64,000 bases of DNA from Stenotrophomonas maltophilia (GTDB lineage Bacteria; Pseudomonadota; Gammaproteobacteria; Xanthomonadales; Xanthomonadaceae): assembly GCF_023518235.1 (NCBI RefSeq), contig NZ_CP090423.1, forward strand, positions 1,302,001 to 1,366,000, read 5' to 3'. The notes beneath the pieces are model-generated. The model did no database searches and was not told where the DNA came from. It was given only the letters and a program-made list of their open reading frames with translations. The position numbers and the translations under genes were made by a program. How positions within the stretch are numbered: the first letter of the stretch is position 1; every line of letters begins with the position of its first letter. Below, one piece after another: positions 38,226 through 47,121 of this stretch.

Positions 38226-39380
38226 TCAGCCCTTGCTGCCGGCCTGTGCCGCGCCGGTGCTGGCGCTGGCGACCGGCAACTGCCAGTCACGCGCATCGAC
38301 CACCACGCCTTCCTGCAGGCGCTCCTGGCCCTCGACCACCACCTTCTCGCCCGCCTTCAACCCATGCCGGACCAGCCACTGGCGGTTGACGCTGCCGTCC
38401 ACCTCCAATGTGCGGATCACCGCTTTGCCGTCGGCGCCCACCACCCAGGCGTAGGCCTGGCCACCGGCACTGCGCAGCACCGCCTGCTGCGGCACCGTCA
38501 GCGCGCTGGCCGGCGCACCACGCGGCACCCTGGCGCGCACATACATGCCCGGCAGCAACTGCCGCTGCGGATTGTCGACCAGGATCCGCAGGATCACATC
38601 GCCGGTGCGCGCATCGACATTGATGCCCGAGAACAGCAGCTGGCCACGCTCCGGCAATGCCTTGCCGGCCGCCCCGATGATGGTCACGGGCAGCTCGCCG
38701 CCACCGGCGGCACTGCGCTGCAGCGACTCCAGCTGTGCGGCGGGCTGGCGCACATCGACGTAGACCTGATCGATCTGCTGCACCACCGCCATCGGTTCGG
38801 CGTCGGTCACGCCGACCAGCGCACCTTCGGTCACCAGCGCCTGGTCGATACGCCCCTCGATCGGCGCACTGACCGTGGCATAACGCAGATCAAGCTGGCG
38901 ACGGGCGAGAATCGCGCGCGCTTCATTCACTGCGGCGCGGGCCTGCTCGAACTCGGCGCTGGCATCGTCGCGGTGCTGCTGGCTGACCGCCTGTGCCGCG
39001 GCCAACGCATGCAGGCGCTGCGACTGCACGCGGCTGCGGCCCAGTGCCGCCTCGCTGCGCTGCAGAGCGGCCAATGCCGAATCGACATCGGCACGGAATG
39101 CGGCCGGGTCGATCTGGAACAGGGCCTGGCCGGCACGCACTTCGGCGCCCTGCTCGAACAGGCGGCGCTGCACGATGCCGCCCACCTGCGCGCGGATCTG
39201 CGCGGTGCGCACCGCAGCGACGCGCCCGGGCAGCTCGTCATCGCGCTGCACCACCTGCGTGGCCACGGTGACCACGCCGACGCGCGGCGCCGCTTCCGGA
39301 GTGGCTTCGGGGGAGGAACAGGCCGTCATGGCCAGGGTGAGCGCCGCGATCAACGCGACCGGCGTCCTGAAGGTTCTCAT
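38226..39380 (-). CDS. smeY: RND efflux periplasmic adaptor, SmeY-like
   Basis: A membrane fusion protein of 384 residues from the ATG at 39380. Its signal ends in lipobox LAMTAC, so it is probably acylated. Barrel-sandwich (lipoyl) halves are visible in RVAAVRTAQIRAQVGGIVQR and VSAPIEGRIDQALVTEGALV, with an alpha-hairpin between them. It joins SmeZ to an outer-membrane channel encoded elsewhere. A 50-base gap separates it from smeZ. Confidence 0.8.
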   Translation of the reverse strand: MRTFRTPVALIAALTLAMTACSSPEATPEAAPRVGVVTVATQVVQRDDELPGRVAAVRTAQIRAQVGGIVQRRLFEQGAEVRAGQALFQIDPAAFRADVDSALAALQRSEAALGRSRVQSQRLHALAAAQAVSQQHRDDASAEFEQARAAVNEARAILARRQLDLRYATVSAPIEGRIDQALVTEGALVGVTDAEPMAVVQQIDQVYVDVRQPAAQLESLQRSAAGGGELPVTIIGAAGKALPERGQLLFSGINVDARTGDVILRILVDNPQRQLLPGMYVRARVPRGAPASALTVPQQAVLRSAGGQAYAWVVGADGKAVIRTLEVDGSVNRQWLVRHGLKAGEKVVVEGQERLQEGVVVDARDWQLPVASASTGAAQAGSKG

Positions 39381-39476
39381 TGCTGTGCACAATGCCGCGC
39401 AGGCGGCGGATAGGTTCTGAAGCGCGCAGTGTGCGGGCCGATGATGGGGTTTCGATGGAGGAAGTGTGGAGATACG

Positions 39477-40226
39477 ATGGAGGCAAGCACCTTACCGCCC
39501 CGCCCCTGCATGCACGCCTCTCCTGCCCTGGCCGCCCTCGTCCTGATCGTCGAGGATGAGGCCGAGATCGCCGACATCCTCACCGCTTATCTGGAACGCG
39601 AGGGGCTGCGCACGCTGCGCGCCGCCGATGGCCACACCGCACTGGACCTGCACCGCAGCGCCCGCCCGGACCTGGTGCTGCTGGACGTGCAGCTGCCGCG
39701 CCTGGACGGGTGGAGCGTACTGACCCAGCTGCGCCAGCGCGGTGAAACACCGGTGATCATGTTGACCGCGCTGGACCAGGACCTGGACAAGCTGACCGCC
39801 CTGCGCATGGGTGCCGATGACTACGTCGTCAAACCCTTCAACCCGGCCGAAGTGGCCGCGCGCGTGCGCGCCGTGCTGCGCCGCACCCTGCGCGCCGCGC
39901 GCGTCGATGCACCCACCGCGCTGCGCGTGGGCCCGCTGCTGATCGACTGGGGCACCCATGCGGTGCACGTGGAAGGAGACGGCTACAGCCACGAGGTCCT
40001 GCTCACGCTCACCGAGTTCAAGCTGCTGCATTGCATGGCCCTGGCGCCCACGCGCATCTTCAGCCGTAGCGAACTGATGCACGAATGCCTGCCCGAAAGC
40101 GAGGCGCTGGAGCGCACCGTCGACAGCCACGTCAGCAAGCTGCGCCGCAAGCTGGATGAGGTCGGCATGCTGAACGTGCCGGCCAGCGTGCGCGGCGTCG
40201 GCTACCGGCTGATGGCCGACCGCTGA
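39477..40226 (+). CDS. smeRy: OmpR-family response regulator, SmeRy-like
   Basis: The regulator has 249 residues from the ATG at 39477, which has GTGGAG 6 bases upstream; earlier in-frame ATGs lack a ribosome site. The receiver has the acidic pair EDE near residue 26, phosphoacceptor D70 in LVLLDVQLPRLDGW and the Lys in DYVVKPF. The C-terminal winged helix closes with VRGVGYRLM. It is BaeR-like. It is divergent from smeYZ and its stop overlaps the kinase start (TGATG). Confidence 0.82.
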   Translation: MEASTLPPRPCMHASPALAALVLIVEDEAEIADILTAYLEREGLRTLRAADGHTALDLHRSARPDLVLLDVQLPRLDGWSVLTQLRQRGETPVIMLTALDQDLDKLTALRMGADDYVVKPFNPAEVAARVRAVLRRTLRAARVDAPTALRVGPLLIDWGTHAVHVEGDGYSHEVLLTLTEFKLLHCMALAPTRIFSRSELMHECLPESEALERTVDSHVSKLRRKLDEVGMLNVPASVRGVGYRLMADR

Positions 40227-41302
40227 TGGCAGGCCTGCGTCGCTCCGGGCTCAGCCGGCACATCATCGTGTCGATGTCGCTGATGGTGATCGGCGTCATC
40301 GTGATGATGATCCTGTCGTCGTGGCTGCTGTATGCAGTGCTGGTGGAATTCTTCCCCGGCAGCACCGATGAGCCGGAAGGATGGCTGCCGACCGGCCCTG
40401 AACTGGCCTGGATGGTGGGCGTGATCCTGACCGGCCTGGCATTGGCCATCGCCGCGTCCTTCCGTCTGGCCCATCGCATCCTGTCACCGCTGAACTCGCT
40501 GGTGGACAGCGTGCGCGCGCTTGCCGACGGCGATCTGGGCGCACGTGCCAGTGCCGAAGAGAACTCGCCGGGCGAAGTGGCCACCCTGGTCGAGGACTTC
40601 AATGCGATGGCGCGCAGGCTGCAGCAGATGGAAAGCGAGCGTGCGATGTGGCATGCCGCCATCGCCCATGAACTGCGAACGCCGGTGACCATCCTGCGTG
40701 GCCGCCTGCAGGGGCTGGCCGAAGGCGTGTTCCAGCCCGATGAATCGCAGTTCCGCAGCCTGCTGGCGCAGGTCGAGGGCCTGTCGCGGCTGATCGAGGA
40801 CCTGCGCGTGCTCAGCCTGGCCGACAATGCGCGGCTGGACGTGCGCCGGGCACGCACCGATGTGGTGGCCGAAGTGCATTCGGTGATGACCCTGGTCGAT
40901 CCGCAGTTCCGCACCGCCGGCTTCGTGCTGGAACTGGAAACCAGCCGCGAGGAACACAACGCGCACTGCGACCCGACCCGGCTGCGGCAGGCGCTGCTGG
41001 CACTGCTGGAGAACGCGCGGCGCTACGCCAGCCCGGGCAGGGTCCGCATCGCCGTGCATGACACACCGGGCCATGTGCAGGTGGCCATCGAAGACGAGGG
41101 CCCCGGCATCGACCCGGAACTGCACGCGGATATCTTCACCCCATTCATGCGCGCCGACGGATCGCGCTCGCGTCAAGGCGGCGGCAGCGGCCTCGGCCTG
41201 GCGGTGGTGAAGGCGATCGCCGATGCGCACGGCGGCCAAGCGTACTGCACGCCGGGGATTGCCGGCGGCAGCCGCTTCGTCATCGAGCTGCCTCGCCAGT
41301 AG
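40226..41302 (+). CDS. smeSy: Sensor histidine kinase, SmeSy-like
   Basis: The kinase has 358 residues. TM1 lies at about 13-38 and TM2 at about 61-80, with only about 20 residues between them, so the periplasmic sensor loop is very short. HAMP follows (about 80-135), then HisKA with H148 in AAIAHELRTPV. The HATPase has the N box LLALLENARRYAS and G box GGGSGLGLAVVKAIADAHGG. It partners the preceding regulator. Its end overlaps the converging DUF4105 gene by 23 bases. Confidence 0.82.
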   Translation: MAGLRRSGLSRHIIVSMSLMVIGVIVMMILSSWLLYAVLVEFFPGSTDEPEGWLPTGPELAWMVGVILTGLALAIAASFRLAHRILSPLNSLVDSVRALADGDLGARASAEENSPGEVATLVEDFNAMARRLQQMESERAMWHAAIAHELRTPVTILRGRLQGLAEGVFQPDESQFRSLLAQVEGLSRLIEDLRVLSLADNARLDVRRARTDVVAEVHSVMTLVDPQFRTAGFVLELETSREEHNAHCDPTRLRQALLALLENARRYASPGRVRIAVHDTPGHVQVAIEDEGPGIDPELHADIFTPFMRADGSRSRQGGGSGLGLAVVKAIADAHGGQAYCTPGIAGGSRFVIELPRQ

Positions 41303-43109
41303 CCGGCGTCGCCGCCTGCCTGCGCAGGTGTGCGCCCAGTGCAGCCAGGTTGGCATCGATGGCGTCCATCTCGGCACGCTGCTTCGCCGGCAGCTGCTGG
41401 CGAAGCTGCACGCGCAGCGCCTGCCAACCGGGAACCGCCTGCGCACTCATCGCCGCCACCGCCTGCGCCAGTGGCACCTGCTCATCGGCCTGCGGCAGTC
41501 CGTAGCCGCCGTCGGCCAACAACGATGCCGGGCGCAGCCACTGCCCACTCTGTTCCAGCAGGCCGCGTAATGCGCGGGTCTGGTCGCTGTCCGCTGCCGC
41601 CAGCAGGCGCCGCTTGAGCAGATCGCGGGCGCGCAGTTCGGCGCGCCGTTGCGCGGCCTGTTCCAGCAGCAGCAGGCCGGCGCTGGCGCGCAGATCGCCC
41701 TGCAGCAGCCAAGGCGCGCGCTGCCGCGCCGGCAGCTTCAGCCAGCCGCGTACATCGCGTGCGGGCAAGGCCAGCTGCGCGGCCGCCACGCCGAACAGCT
41801 GCTGGTAATGGTCACGCGCCGAGGCGAAATAGTAGCCCTGCGCCTGCGCCAGATCGCGATCGGCCAACACCTGTTGGTCAAGCACCTGCAGCCGTGCCAA
41901 GCGGCGCTTCAGCCCACGCGGGGTCAACTGCGCCAGGCCGGCCTGGCCCAGGCGTGGCACGCCGGCCTGCAGCAGCTTGGCGGTCTCCACCGCGCAGTTG
42001 TTGCTGACGAAGTAGTAGCGGCCGTCATAACTCCAATGCACCTGCGCGGTGCGCTCGAGCAGGCTGGCGATCTCGTCGCGTTGCAGCTGCAACGGCAGCG
42101 ATTGCAGCCCACGCAGCTCGACCTTGGTGTACTCATCCACCACCTGCTGCAACGGCAGCACGAAGAGCCGCGAGGGATAGCCGCCGGTCAGTCCACGCCA
42201 GTTGGAGATCTGCACATCGCCGACGAAGGCGCGGAAGGACAGTACGCGGTGATACTCGAGATCCAGCCGGCAGTCCGGACCCCGCGCACGCCCCGGCCGG
42301 CAGATCACCAGCCGCAGCATGCTGTGGCCCCAACGGCTCATCGGCTGTGCGCTGCCCTCGGCGAACAGGTAGTCCACCGCGTAGACGCGTGCAGGGTCCA
42401 ACTGCAGCAGCGACGCCGCCCCCTCCTCGGCTTCGGCCTGCAGCAGCGGCAGCGTCGTCGCGCACTGCGGCCGCGGCAATGATGGCGGCGTTCCGAAATG
42501 GGCCTGGAACCACTGCGCCAGCGCCGGGCGCCTGCAGGCGAAATCGGCATCGAGCACGAAATGCTCGGCATTCACCGCCAGGTACTCGGCCGGACTCTTC
42601 AGCTCATAGCCATCCGGGCGGCGGTCACGGAAGTCGTTGTCGCCGCGGCCCAGATGCCAGGGCTTGCGCTGCCACCCGGCCAGATCGCGCCAACGCGGGC
42701 TGCGCGACCATGCCGCGCCGCTGCGATCTGCCACATGAGTCAGTTCGTGCACCAGCGCGCTGCGCCTTGCCCGGCGCGCCCCCGGCAGGGCGTCTGCAAG
42801 CAGGTCGCGGCGCAGGGTAATGCCGCCAGCGAAGGCACGGCCGTGCACCTCCGCCGGCAGATCGTCGCTCCAGCGCACCTGCACCTGTGCCGGCAACGCG
42901 CGCAGCAGGCCATCGGGCAGCAGCGACTGCACGTCGGCCAGGGTCTGCGTCGCCACCTGCTGCTGCGCCGGGCTCAGCCCGGCAGGGTCAAGTTCCAGGT
43001 ATCCGCCGGCATGAACGGCCGGAGCCGCCAGCAGTAGAGCCAGGCCATGCCTGGCCGGGTTCCAGCGCCCACGCTTCTGTAGCGCCGAGCCATGCTCGGC
43101 GGCTGTCAC
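41280..43109 (-). CDS. Periplasmic DUF4105 (Lnb-like) protein with an HExxH motif
   Basis: About 609 residues from a GTG at 43109. No in-frame ATG with a signal peptide exists; the frame remains open far upstream through another gene's antisense. The signal reads ARHGLALLLAAPAVHAGG. An N-terminal domain holds HELTH (HExxH, zinc-protease-like). The DUF4105 part carries SRWGHSMLRL and VSNNCAVETAKLL, the His and Cys expected of the papain-like Lnb_N fold. Peptidase or acyltransferase activity is inferred. Three SMAG copies cover the start region. Confidence 0.7.
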   Translation of the reverse strand: MTAAEHGSALQKRGRWNPARHGLALLLAAPAVHAGGYLELDPAGLSPAQQQVATQTLADVQSLLPDGLLRALPAQVQVRWSDDLPAEVHGRAFAGGITLRRDLLADALPGARRARRSALVHELTHVADRSGAAWSRSPRWRDLAGWQRKPWHLGRGDNDFRDRRPDGYELKSPAEYLAVNAEHFVLDADFACRRPALAQWFQAHFGTPPSLPRPQCATTLPLLQAEAEEGAASLLQLDPARVYAVDYLFAEGSAQPMSRWGHSMLRLVICRPGRARGPDCRLDLEYHRVLSFRAFVGDVQISNWRGLTGGYPSRLFVLPLQQVVDEYTKVELRGLQSLPLQLQRDEIASLLERTAQVHWSYDGRYYFVSNNCAVETAKLLQAGVPRLGQAGLAQLTPRGLKRRLARLQVLDQQVLADRDLAQAQGYYFASARDHYQQLFGVAAAQLALPARDVRGWLKLPARQRAPWLLQGDLRASAGLLLLEQAAQRRAELRARDLLKRRLLAAADSDQTRALRGLLEQSGQWLRPASLLADGGYGLPQADEQVPLAQAVAAMSAQAVPGWQALRVQLRQQLPAKQRAEMDAIDANLAALGAHLRRQAATPATGEAAR

Positions 43110-43151
43110 GGTCGGCGTGCAGGTGTTCAGCCGAGCATGGCTCGGCTCTAC
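43034..43151. repeat. Three SMAG hairpins over the 5' end of the DUF4105 gene
   Basis: Plus-strand copies start at 43034 (GTAGAGCCAGGCCATGCCTG) and 43079 (GTAGCGCCGAGCCATGCTCG). A minus-strand copy ends at 43151 (CGAGCATGGCTCGGCTCTAC). The first lies inside signal-peptide codons of the minus-strand gene, the second covers its N-terminal codons, and the third lies upstream. Confidence 0.8.
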
Positions 43152-43185
43152 AGAATGCGATATCGCGGGTGCCATGCAACCCGGA

Positions 43186-43485
43186 TCAACGCGCCAGCAG
43201 CGCGCGGGCCAGCTCCAGGTCACTCTGCTGCTGCGCGGCAGCACTCTGCTCGCGCAGGTGGACCAGCGCCGCCTGCAGGCGCGCGCCACGGATCTGGCCA
43301 TCGCTGGCCACGAAAGCGGCCGCGTCATCGCGTGCGGCCAGCACCACCTTGTCATCACCCGAGCTGCTGCCCGAGGAACCGGAAGATGCACCGGTGGCCG
43401 AACCGGCCGAGGTGCCAGCGAAGCTGGATGCAAAGCCGGCCAGCGGCAGGGACAGCAGGGCGAGCAGCAGAAGCGGACGGGTCAT
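43186..43485 (-). CDS. DUF2388 small exported protein
   Basis: A 99-residue protein with a signal peptide (LLLLALLSLPLAGFAS) and a Ser/Gly-rich linker. Its body has the DUF2388 pattern (DDKVVLAARDDAAAFVASDG, then IRGARLQAALVHLRE). The function is unknown. DUF2388 genes often stand next to DUF4105 genes in gammaproteobacteria, as here, which suggests a shared envelope role. Confidence 0.8.
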   Translation of the reverse strand: MTRPLLLLALLSLPLAGFASSFAGTSAGSATGASSGSSGSSSGDDKVVLAARDDAAAFVASDGQIRGARLQAALVHLREQSAAAQQQSDLELARALLAR

Positions 43486-43547
43486 CGGTTCGAAGCCGGT
43501 TGTTGGGATGCGGGGAGCGTAACGGGTGTGTGAAGACTATGCGCGGC

Positions 43548-44936
43548 TCACACGTCGAACAGCTTGCCGGGATTCAGCCGCGCTTGGGGATCGAACGCAC
43601 GTTTGACCGCCTTCATCAGCGCGATTTCGGCCGGGCCGCGGGTGCTGTCCAGGTAGCCCTTCTTGACCAGGCCGATGCCGTGCTCGGCCGAGATGCTGCC
43701 GTCGAAGCGGGCCAGCACCTGCGCCAGCAGCTTGGTCACGTGCTCGCACTGCGCAACGAAATCGGCGTCGCCGGTGCCATCGGGCTTGAGCACGTTGATG
43801 TGCAGGTTGCCGTCGCCGATGTGGCCGAACCAGACCACGTCGAAGTGCGGGTAGGCCTGCCCGATCAGCGCCTGGGTCTCGGCCAGGAACGCCGGCATCG
43901 CCGAGATCCGCACCGAGACGTCGTTCTTGTAGGGCTTGTAACGCGCCAGCGCTTCGGTGATGCCTTCGCGCAGGCGCCACAGCTGGGCAGCCTGGGCGTC
44001 GCTGGCGCTGATCACGCCGTCGCTGACCCAGCCATTGCCCATGCAGTCCTCGAAGGCGGCCATCGCCGCCGCTTCCTGCGCCTCGTCATTGGCTGCGAAC
44101 TCGGTCACCACGTAGTACGGATGCACCTCATCGAAGGGCGCCTGCGCCCCGTGCGCCAGCACGTGCTCCAGCGCGCGGTCGGTGAAGAATTCGAAGGCCT
44201 GCAGCTGCAGACGCGCACGGAACGCGGCGAACACCTGCATCAGCACTTCGAAGCTGGGCAGTGCCAGCAGCATCACGTTGCTGGCCGGCGGCGGGTCGGT
44301 CAGCTTCAGCGTGGCCTCGACGATCACGCCCAGCGTGCCTTCCGAGCCGATCAGCAGCTGGCGGAAGTCGTAGCCGCTGGAGTTCTTGATCAGGCCCTTG
44401 TTGAGTTCGAGCAGTTCGCCATTGGCGGTCACCACCTTCAGGCCGGCGATCCATTCACGGGTATTGCCGTAGCGGATCACCCGGATGCCACCGGCATTGG
44501 TGGCGATGTTGCCGCCGATCGAGCAGGAACCGCGTGCAGCGAAATCCACCGGGTAGATCAGGCCGTGGTCCAGCGCGGCGTTGTGCACGGCTTCCAGCGG
44601 CATGCCGGCCTGCACCACCAGCGTGCGATCGACCGCATCGTAGGCCAGCGCCTTGTTCATCCGTTCCAGGCTGAGCACCAGCTCGCCGTTGGCCGCCACA
44701 GCGCCTCCGGACAGGCCGGTGCGGCCGCCGGACGGCACCACCGCCACGCCATGCTCGGCGCTCCAACGCATCACCGCCTGCACTTCCTCGACCGTGGCCG
44801 GCAGCGCGATCACCAGCGGCGCCGGCGTCCAGCGTCGGGTCCAGTCGCGCCCGTAATGCTCCAGGTCGGCCGGGTCGGTCTTCAGCTTCAGGCCGGGACA
44901 GGCCTGCTGCAGCGAGGCAATGCGGGAATCGGTCAT
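43548..44936 (-). CDS. FAD-linked oxidase, probable D-2-hydroxyglutarate dehydrogenase
   Basis: The protein has 462 residues from the ATG at 44936 and belongs to the GlcD/DLD family. The PCMH FAD-binding motif reads VVPSGGRTGLSGGAVA, and GSCSIGGNIATNAGGIRVIRYG follows. The C-terminal FAD-oxidase part holds HIGDGNLHINVLKP and SAEHGIGLVKKGYL. It stands divergent from serA. Since SerA is known to make D-2-hydroxyglutarate as a by-product, and this enzyme type recycles it to 2-oxoglutarate, that substrate is most likely. D-lactate remains possible. Confidence 0.82.
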   Translation of the reverse strand: MTDSRIASLQQACPGLKLKTDPADLEHYGRDWTRRWTPAPLVIALPATVEEVQAVMRWSAEHGVAVVPSGGRTGLSGGAVAANGELVLSLERMNKALAYDAVDRTLVVQAGMPLEAVHNAALDHGLIYPVDFAARGSCSIGGNIATNAGGIRVIRYGNTREWIAGLKVVTANGELLELNKGLIKNSSGYDFRQLLIGSEGTLGVIVEATLKLTDPPPASNVMLLALPSFEVLMQVFAAFRARLQLQAFEFFTDRALEHVLAHGAQAPFDEVHPYYVVTEFAANDEAQEAAAMAAFEDCMGNGWVSDGVISASDAQAAQLWRLREGITEALARYKPYKNDVSVRISAMPAFLAETQALIGQAYPHFDVVWFGHIGDGNLHINVLKPDGTGDADFVAQCEHVTKLLAQVLARFDGSISAEHGIGLVKKGYLDSTRGPAEIALMKAVKRAFDPQARLNPGKLFDV

Positions 44937-45105
44937 GACGGTCCAGCGCGGTGCGTGAAGAACGGGCAAGCGTGCCAGCGGCACGCGCCAGCGTCCAGCC
45001 CCGCAGGCAGGCAGATAGCTACCGATCCAACCAATTGCGCACTGCACCATCGGCGTCGCGATCTGGCATAGTGATTGGCCCCTGTCCCACTGGCCGTGTT
45101 GCCCC

Positions 45106-46347
45106 ATGTCGCCGAAGAAGACCTCGTTCCCGAAGCAGGATATCCGCGTGCTGTTGCTGGAGGGGGTCAGCCAGACCGCCGTGGAGGTGTTCAGCGCGGC
45201 CGGCTACAGCCAGATCGAAGCGCACACCAAGGCGCTGCCCGAGGACGAACTGAAGGCGCGCATCGCCGAGGCGCACATCGTCGGCATCCGTTCGCGCACC
45301 CAGCTCAGCGCCGAGGTGCTCGCCGAGGCCAAGCGCCTGATCGCGGTGGGCTGTTTCTGCATCGGCACCAACCAGGTCGACCTGGACGCGGCCGAGCTGG
45401 CCGGCATCCCGGTGTTCAACGCGCCCTACTCCAACACCCGCAGCGTGGCCGAGCTGGTGATCGCCGAAGCGATCATGCTGACCCGCGGCATCCCGCAGAA
45501 GAACGCTGAATGCCATCGCGGCGGCTGGTCGAAGTCGGCCAGCGGCAGCCACGAGGTGCGCGGCAAGACGCTGGGCATCATCGGCTACGGCCACATCGGC
45601 ACCCAGGTCGGCGTGCTGGCTGAATCACTGGGCATGCAGGTGATCTTCCACGACGTGGAAACCAAGCTGGCACTGGGCAATGCCCGTGCAGCGGCCAGCC
45701 TGGACGACCTGCTGGCCCGCGCCGACATCGTCACCCTGCACGTGCCGGAGACCCCGTCCACGCAGTGGATGATCGGCAGCACCGAGCTGGCGAAGATGCG
45801 CAAGGGCGCGCACCTGATCAACGCCGCGCGCGGCACCGTGGTCGACATTGATGCGCTGGATGCCGCACTGGCCAGCGGCCACGTCGGCGGCGCCGCGCTG
45901 GACGTGTTCCCGGTCGAGCCGAAGGGCAACGGCGATATCTTCGAATCGCCGCTGACCCGCCACGACAACGTGATCCTGACCCCGCACGTCGGCGGCAGCA
46001 CGCTGGAGGCGCAGGACAACATCGGTGTGGAAGTGGCGGCCAAGCTGGTGCGCTACAGCGACAACGGCAGCACCCTGTCGGCGGTCAACTTCCCGGAAGT
46101 GACCCTGCCCGAGCATGCCGACAGCCTGCGCCTGCTGCACATCCACCAGAACGTGCCGGGCGTGCTGTCCAGGGTCAACGAGATCTTCTCGCGCCACAAC
46201 GTCAACATCGACGGCCAGTTCCTGCGCACCGACCCGAAGGTGGGCTACGTGGTGATCGACATCACCGCCAGCGAGGAGCAGGCCGCCGCCGTGCGCGACG
46301 AGCTGGCCGCGATTGCGGGCACGCTGCGTACCCGCATCCTGTATTGA
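45106..46347 (+). CDS. serA: D-3-phosphoglycerate dehydrogenase
   Basis: The first enzyme of serine synthesis, 413 residues, close to E. coli SerA. The Rossmann motif reads GKTLGIIGYGHIGTQVGVLA. The substrate and catalytic region includes INAARGTVVDIDAL, and the active-site His is in TPHVGGSTLEAQ. The C-terminal ACT domain (INFPEV-like NFPEVTLPE, then VPGVLSRVNEIFS) binds serine for feedback control. It is divergent from the D-2-hydroxyglutarate dehydrogenase gene. Confidence 0.96.
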   Translation: MSPKKTSFPKQDIRVLLLEGVSQTAVEVFSAAGYSQIEAHTKALPEDELKARIAEAHIVGIRSRTQLSAEVLAEAKRLIAVGCFCIGTNQVDLDAAELAGIPVFNAPYSNTRSVAELVIAEAIMLTRGIPQKNAECHRGGWSKSASGSHEVRGKTLGIIGYGHIGTQVGVLAESLGMQVIFHDVETKLALGNARAAASLDDLLARADIVTLHVPETPSTQWMIGSTELAKMRKGAHLINAARGTVVDIDALDAALASGHVGGAALDVFPVEPKGNGDIFESPLTRHDNVILTPHVGGSTLEAQDNIGVEVAAKLVRYSDNGSTLSAVNFPEVTLPEHADSLRLLHIHQNVPGVLSRVNEIFSRHNVNIDGQFLRTDPKVGYVVIDITASEEQAAAVRDELAAIAGTLRTRILY

Positions 46348-46373
46348 TCAACGCGTCGCCGGGCATGGCCCGG

Positions 46374-46943
46374 TCAGCGCGCCAGCCAGCGGCGCGCCAT
46401 GCGCTGCATCGATTCGTCCGATTCCGGATCGGCCGCGACCTCGGTCACATCCCGCCAGGCCAGCGCCAGCGATTCCTCGCTGAGCACGAAGGCCTCGCCA
46501 CCCAGCGCCCGGATCACGAAACGCACGTCATAATGCCAGTGCCCCGGCACGTCCTTGCGTTCGGGAATCCAGTGCTTGTCGATGTCGAAGATGGCCGGAT
46601 CTTCCAGCACCAGGCCGCTCAGGCCCGACTCCTCCTCGGCTTCCTTCAGCGCCACCAGGGCCAGGTCGCGCTCGCCGTCGGCGTGGCCGCCCAGCTGCAG
46701 CCAGCGCTGCAGCTTGCGGTGATGGGTCAGCAGCAGGCGCTGGCCATCGGCACTGACCAGCCAGCAGCTGGCGGTGAAATGCCCGGCCAGCCGTTCGCGG
46801 CGGAACGGATCTTCCGGATCATCCAACAATGTGCCGAATTCGGCAGCCAGCGCGTCGTGGGCCGGCTCACGGCGGGCATAGTCGCGCAACAGGCCACGCA
46901 GGCGATCGTCAAGCACGGCAAGGGTTTCGGCGGTCTGGCTCAT
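46374..46943 (-). CDS. Nudix hydrolase
   Basis: A 189-residue protein from the ATG at 46943. The Nudix box is slightly variant: GGHADGERDLALVALKEAEE then ESGL, one residue longer than the standard between the first Glu and the KE. Metal binding by the Glu cluster is preserved. The substrate, a nucleoside diphosphate derivative, is unknown. It converges on serA across a 26-base gap. Confidence 0.88.
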   Translation of the reverse strand: MSQTAETLAVLDDRLRGLLRDYARREPAHDALAAEFGTLLDDPEDPFRRERLAGHFTASCWLVSADGQRLLLTHHRKLQRWLQLGGHADGERDLALVALKEAEEESGLSGLVLEDPAIFDIDKHWIPERKDVPGHWHYDVRFVIRALGGEAFVLSEESLALAWRDVTEVAADPESDESMQRMARRWLAR

Positions 46944-47121
46944 GAATGGGCGGCGTTTGGAAAAATACTGCTCATTATCGCCGTTCATTGTTGCGATTGC
47001 GCTTGTGCGTTGGCTTCAGCTTTGGCTAAGGTACAGCGGGCCGTTCGCACGGCCTTCACCATTCCAGGCCGTCGGCAACGTATCGGCGGCCCACCCAAAT
47101 CCGATCACTAGGAAGTACTGC

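Noticed and set aside
43110..43433. N-terminal extension of the DUF4105 frame
   Set aside because: It runs over the SMAG copies and in an alternative frame through the DUF2388 gene, and gives no signal peptide at its start.
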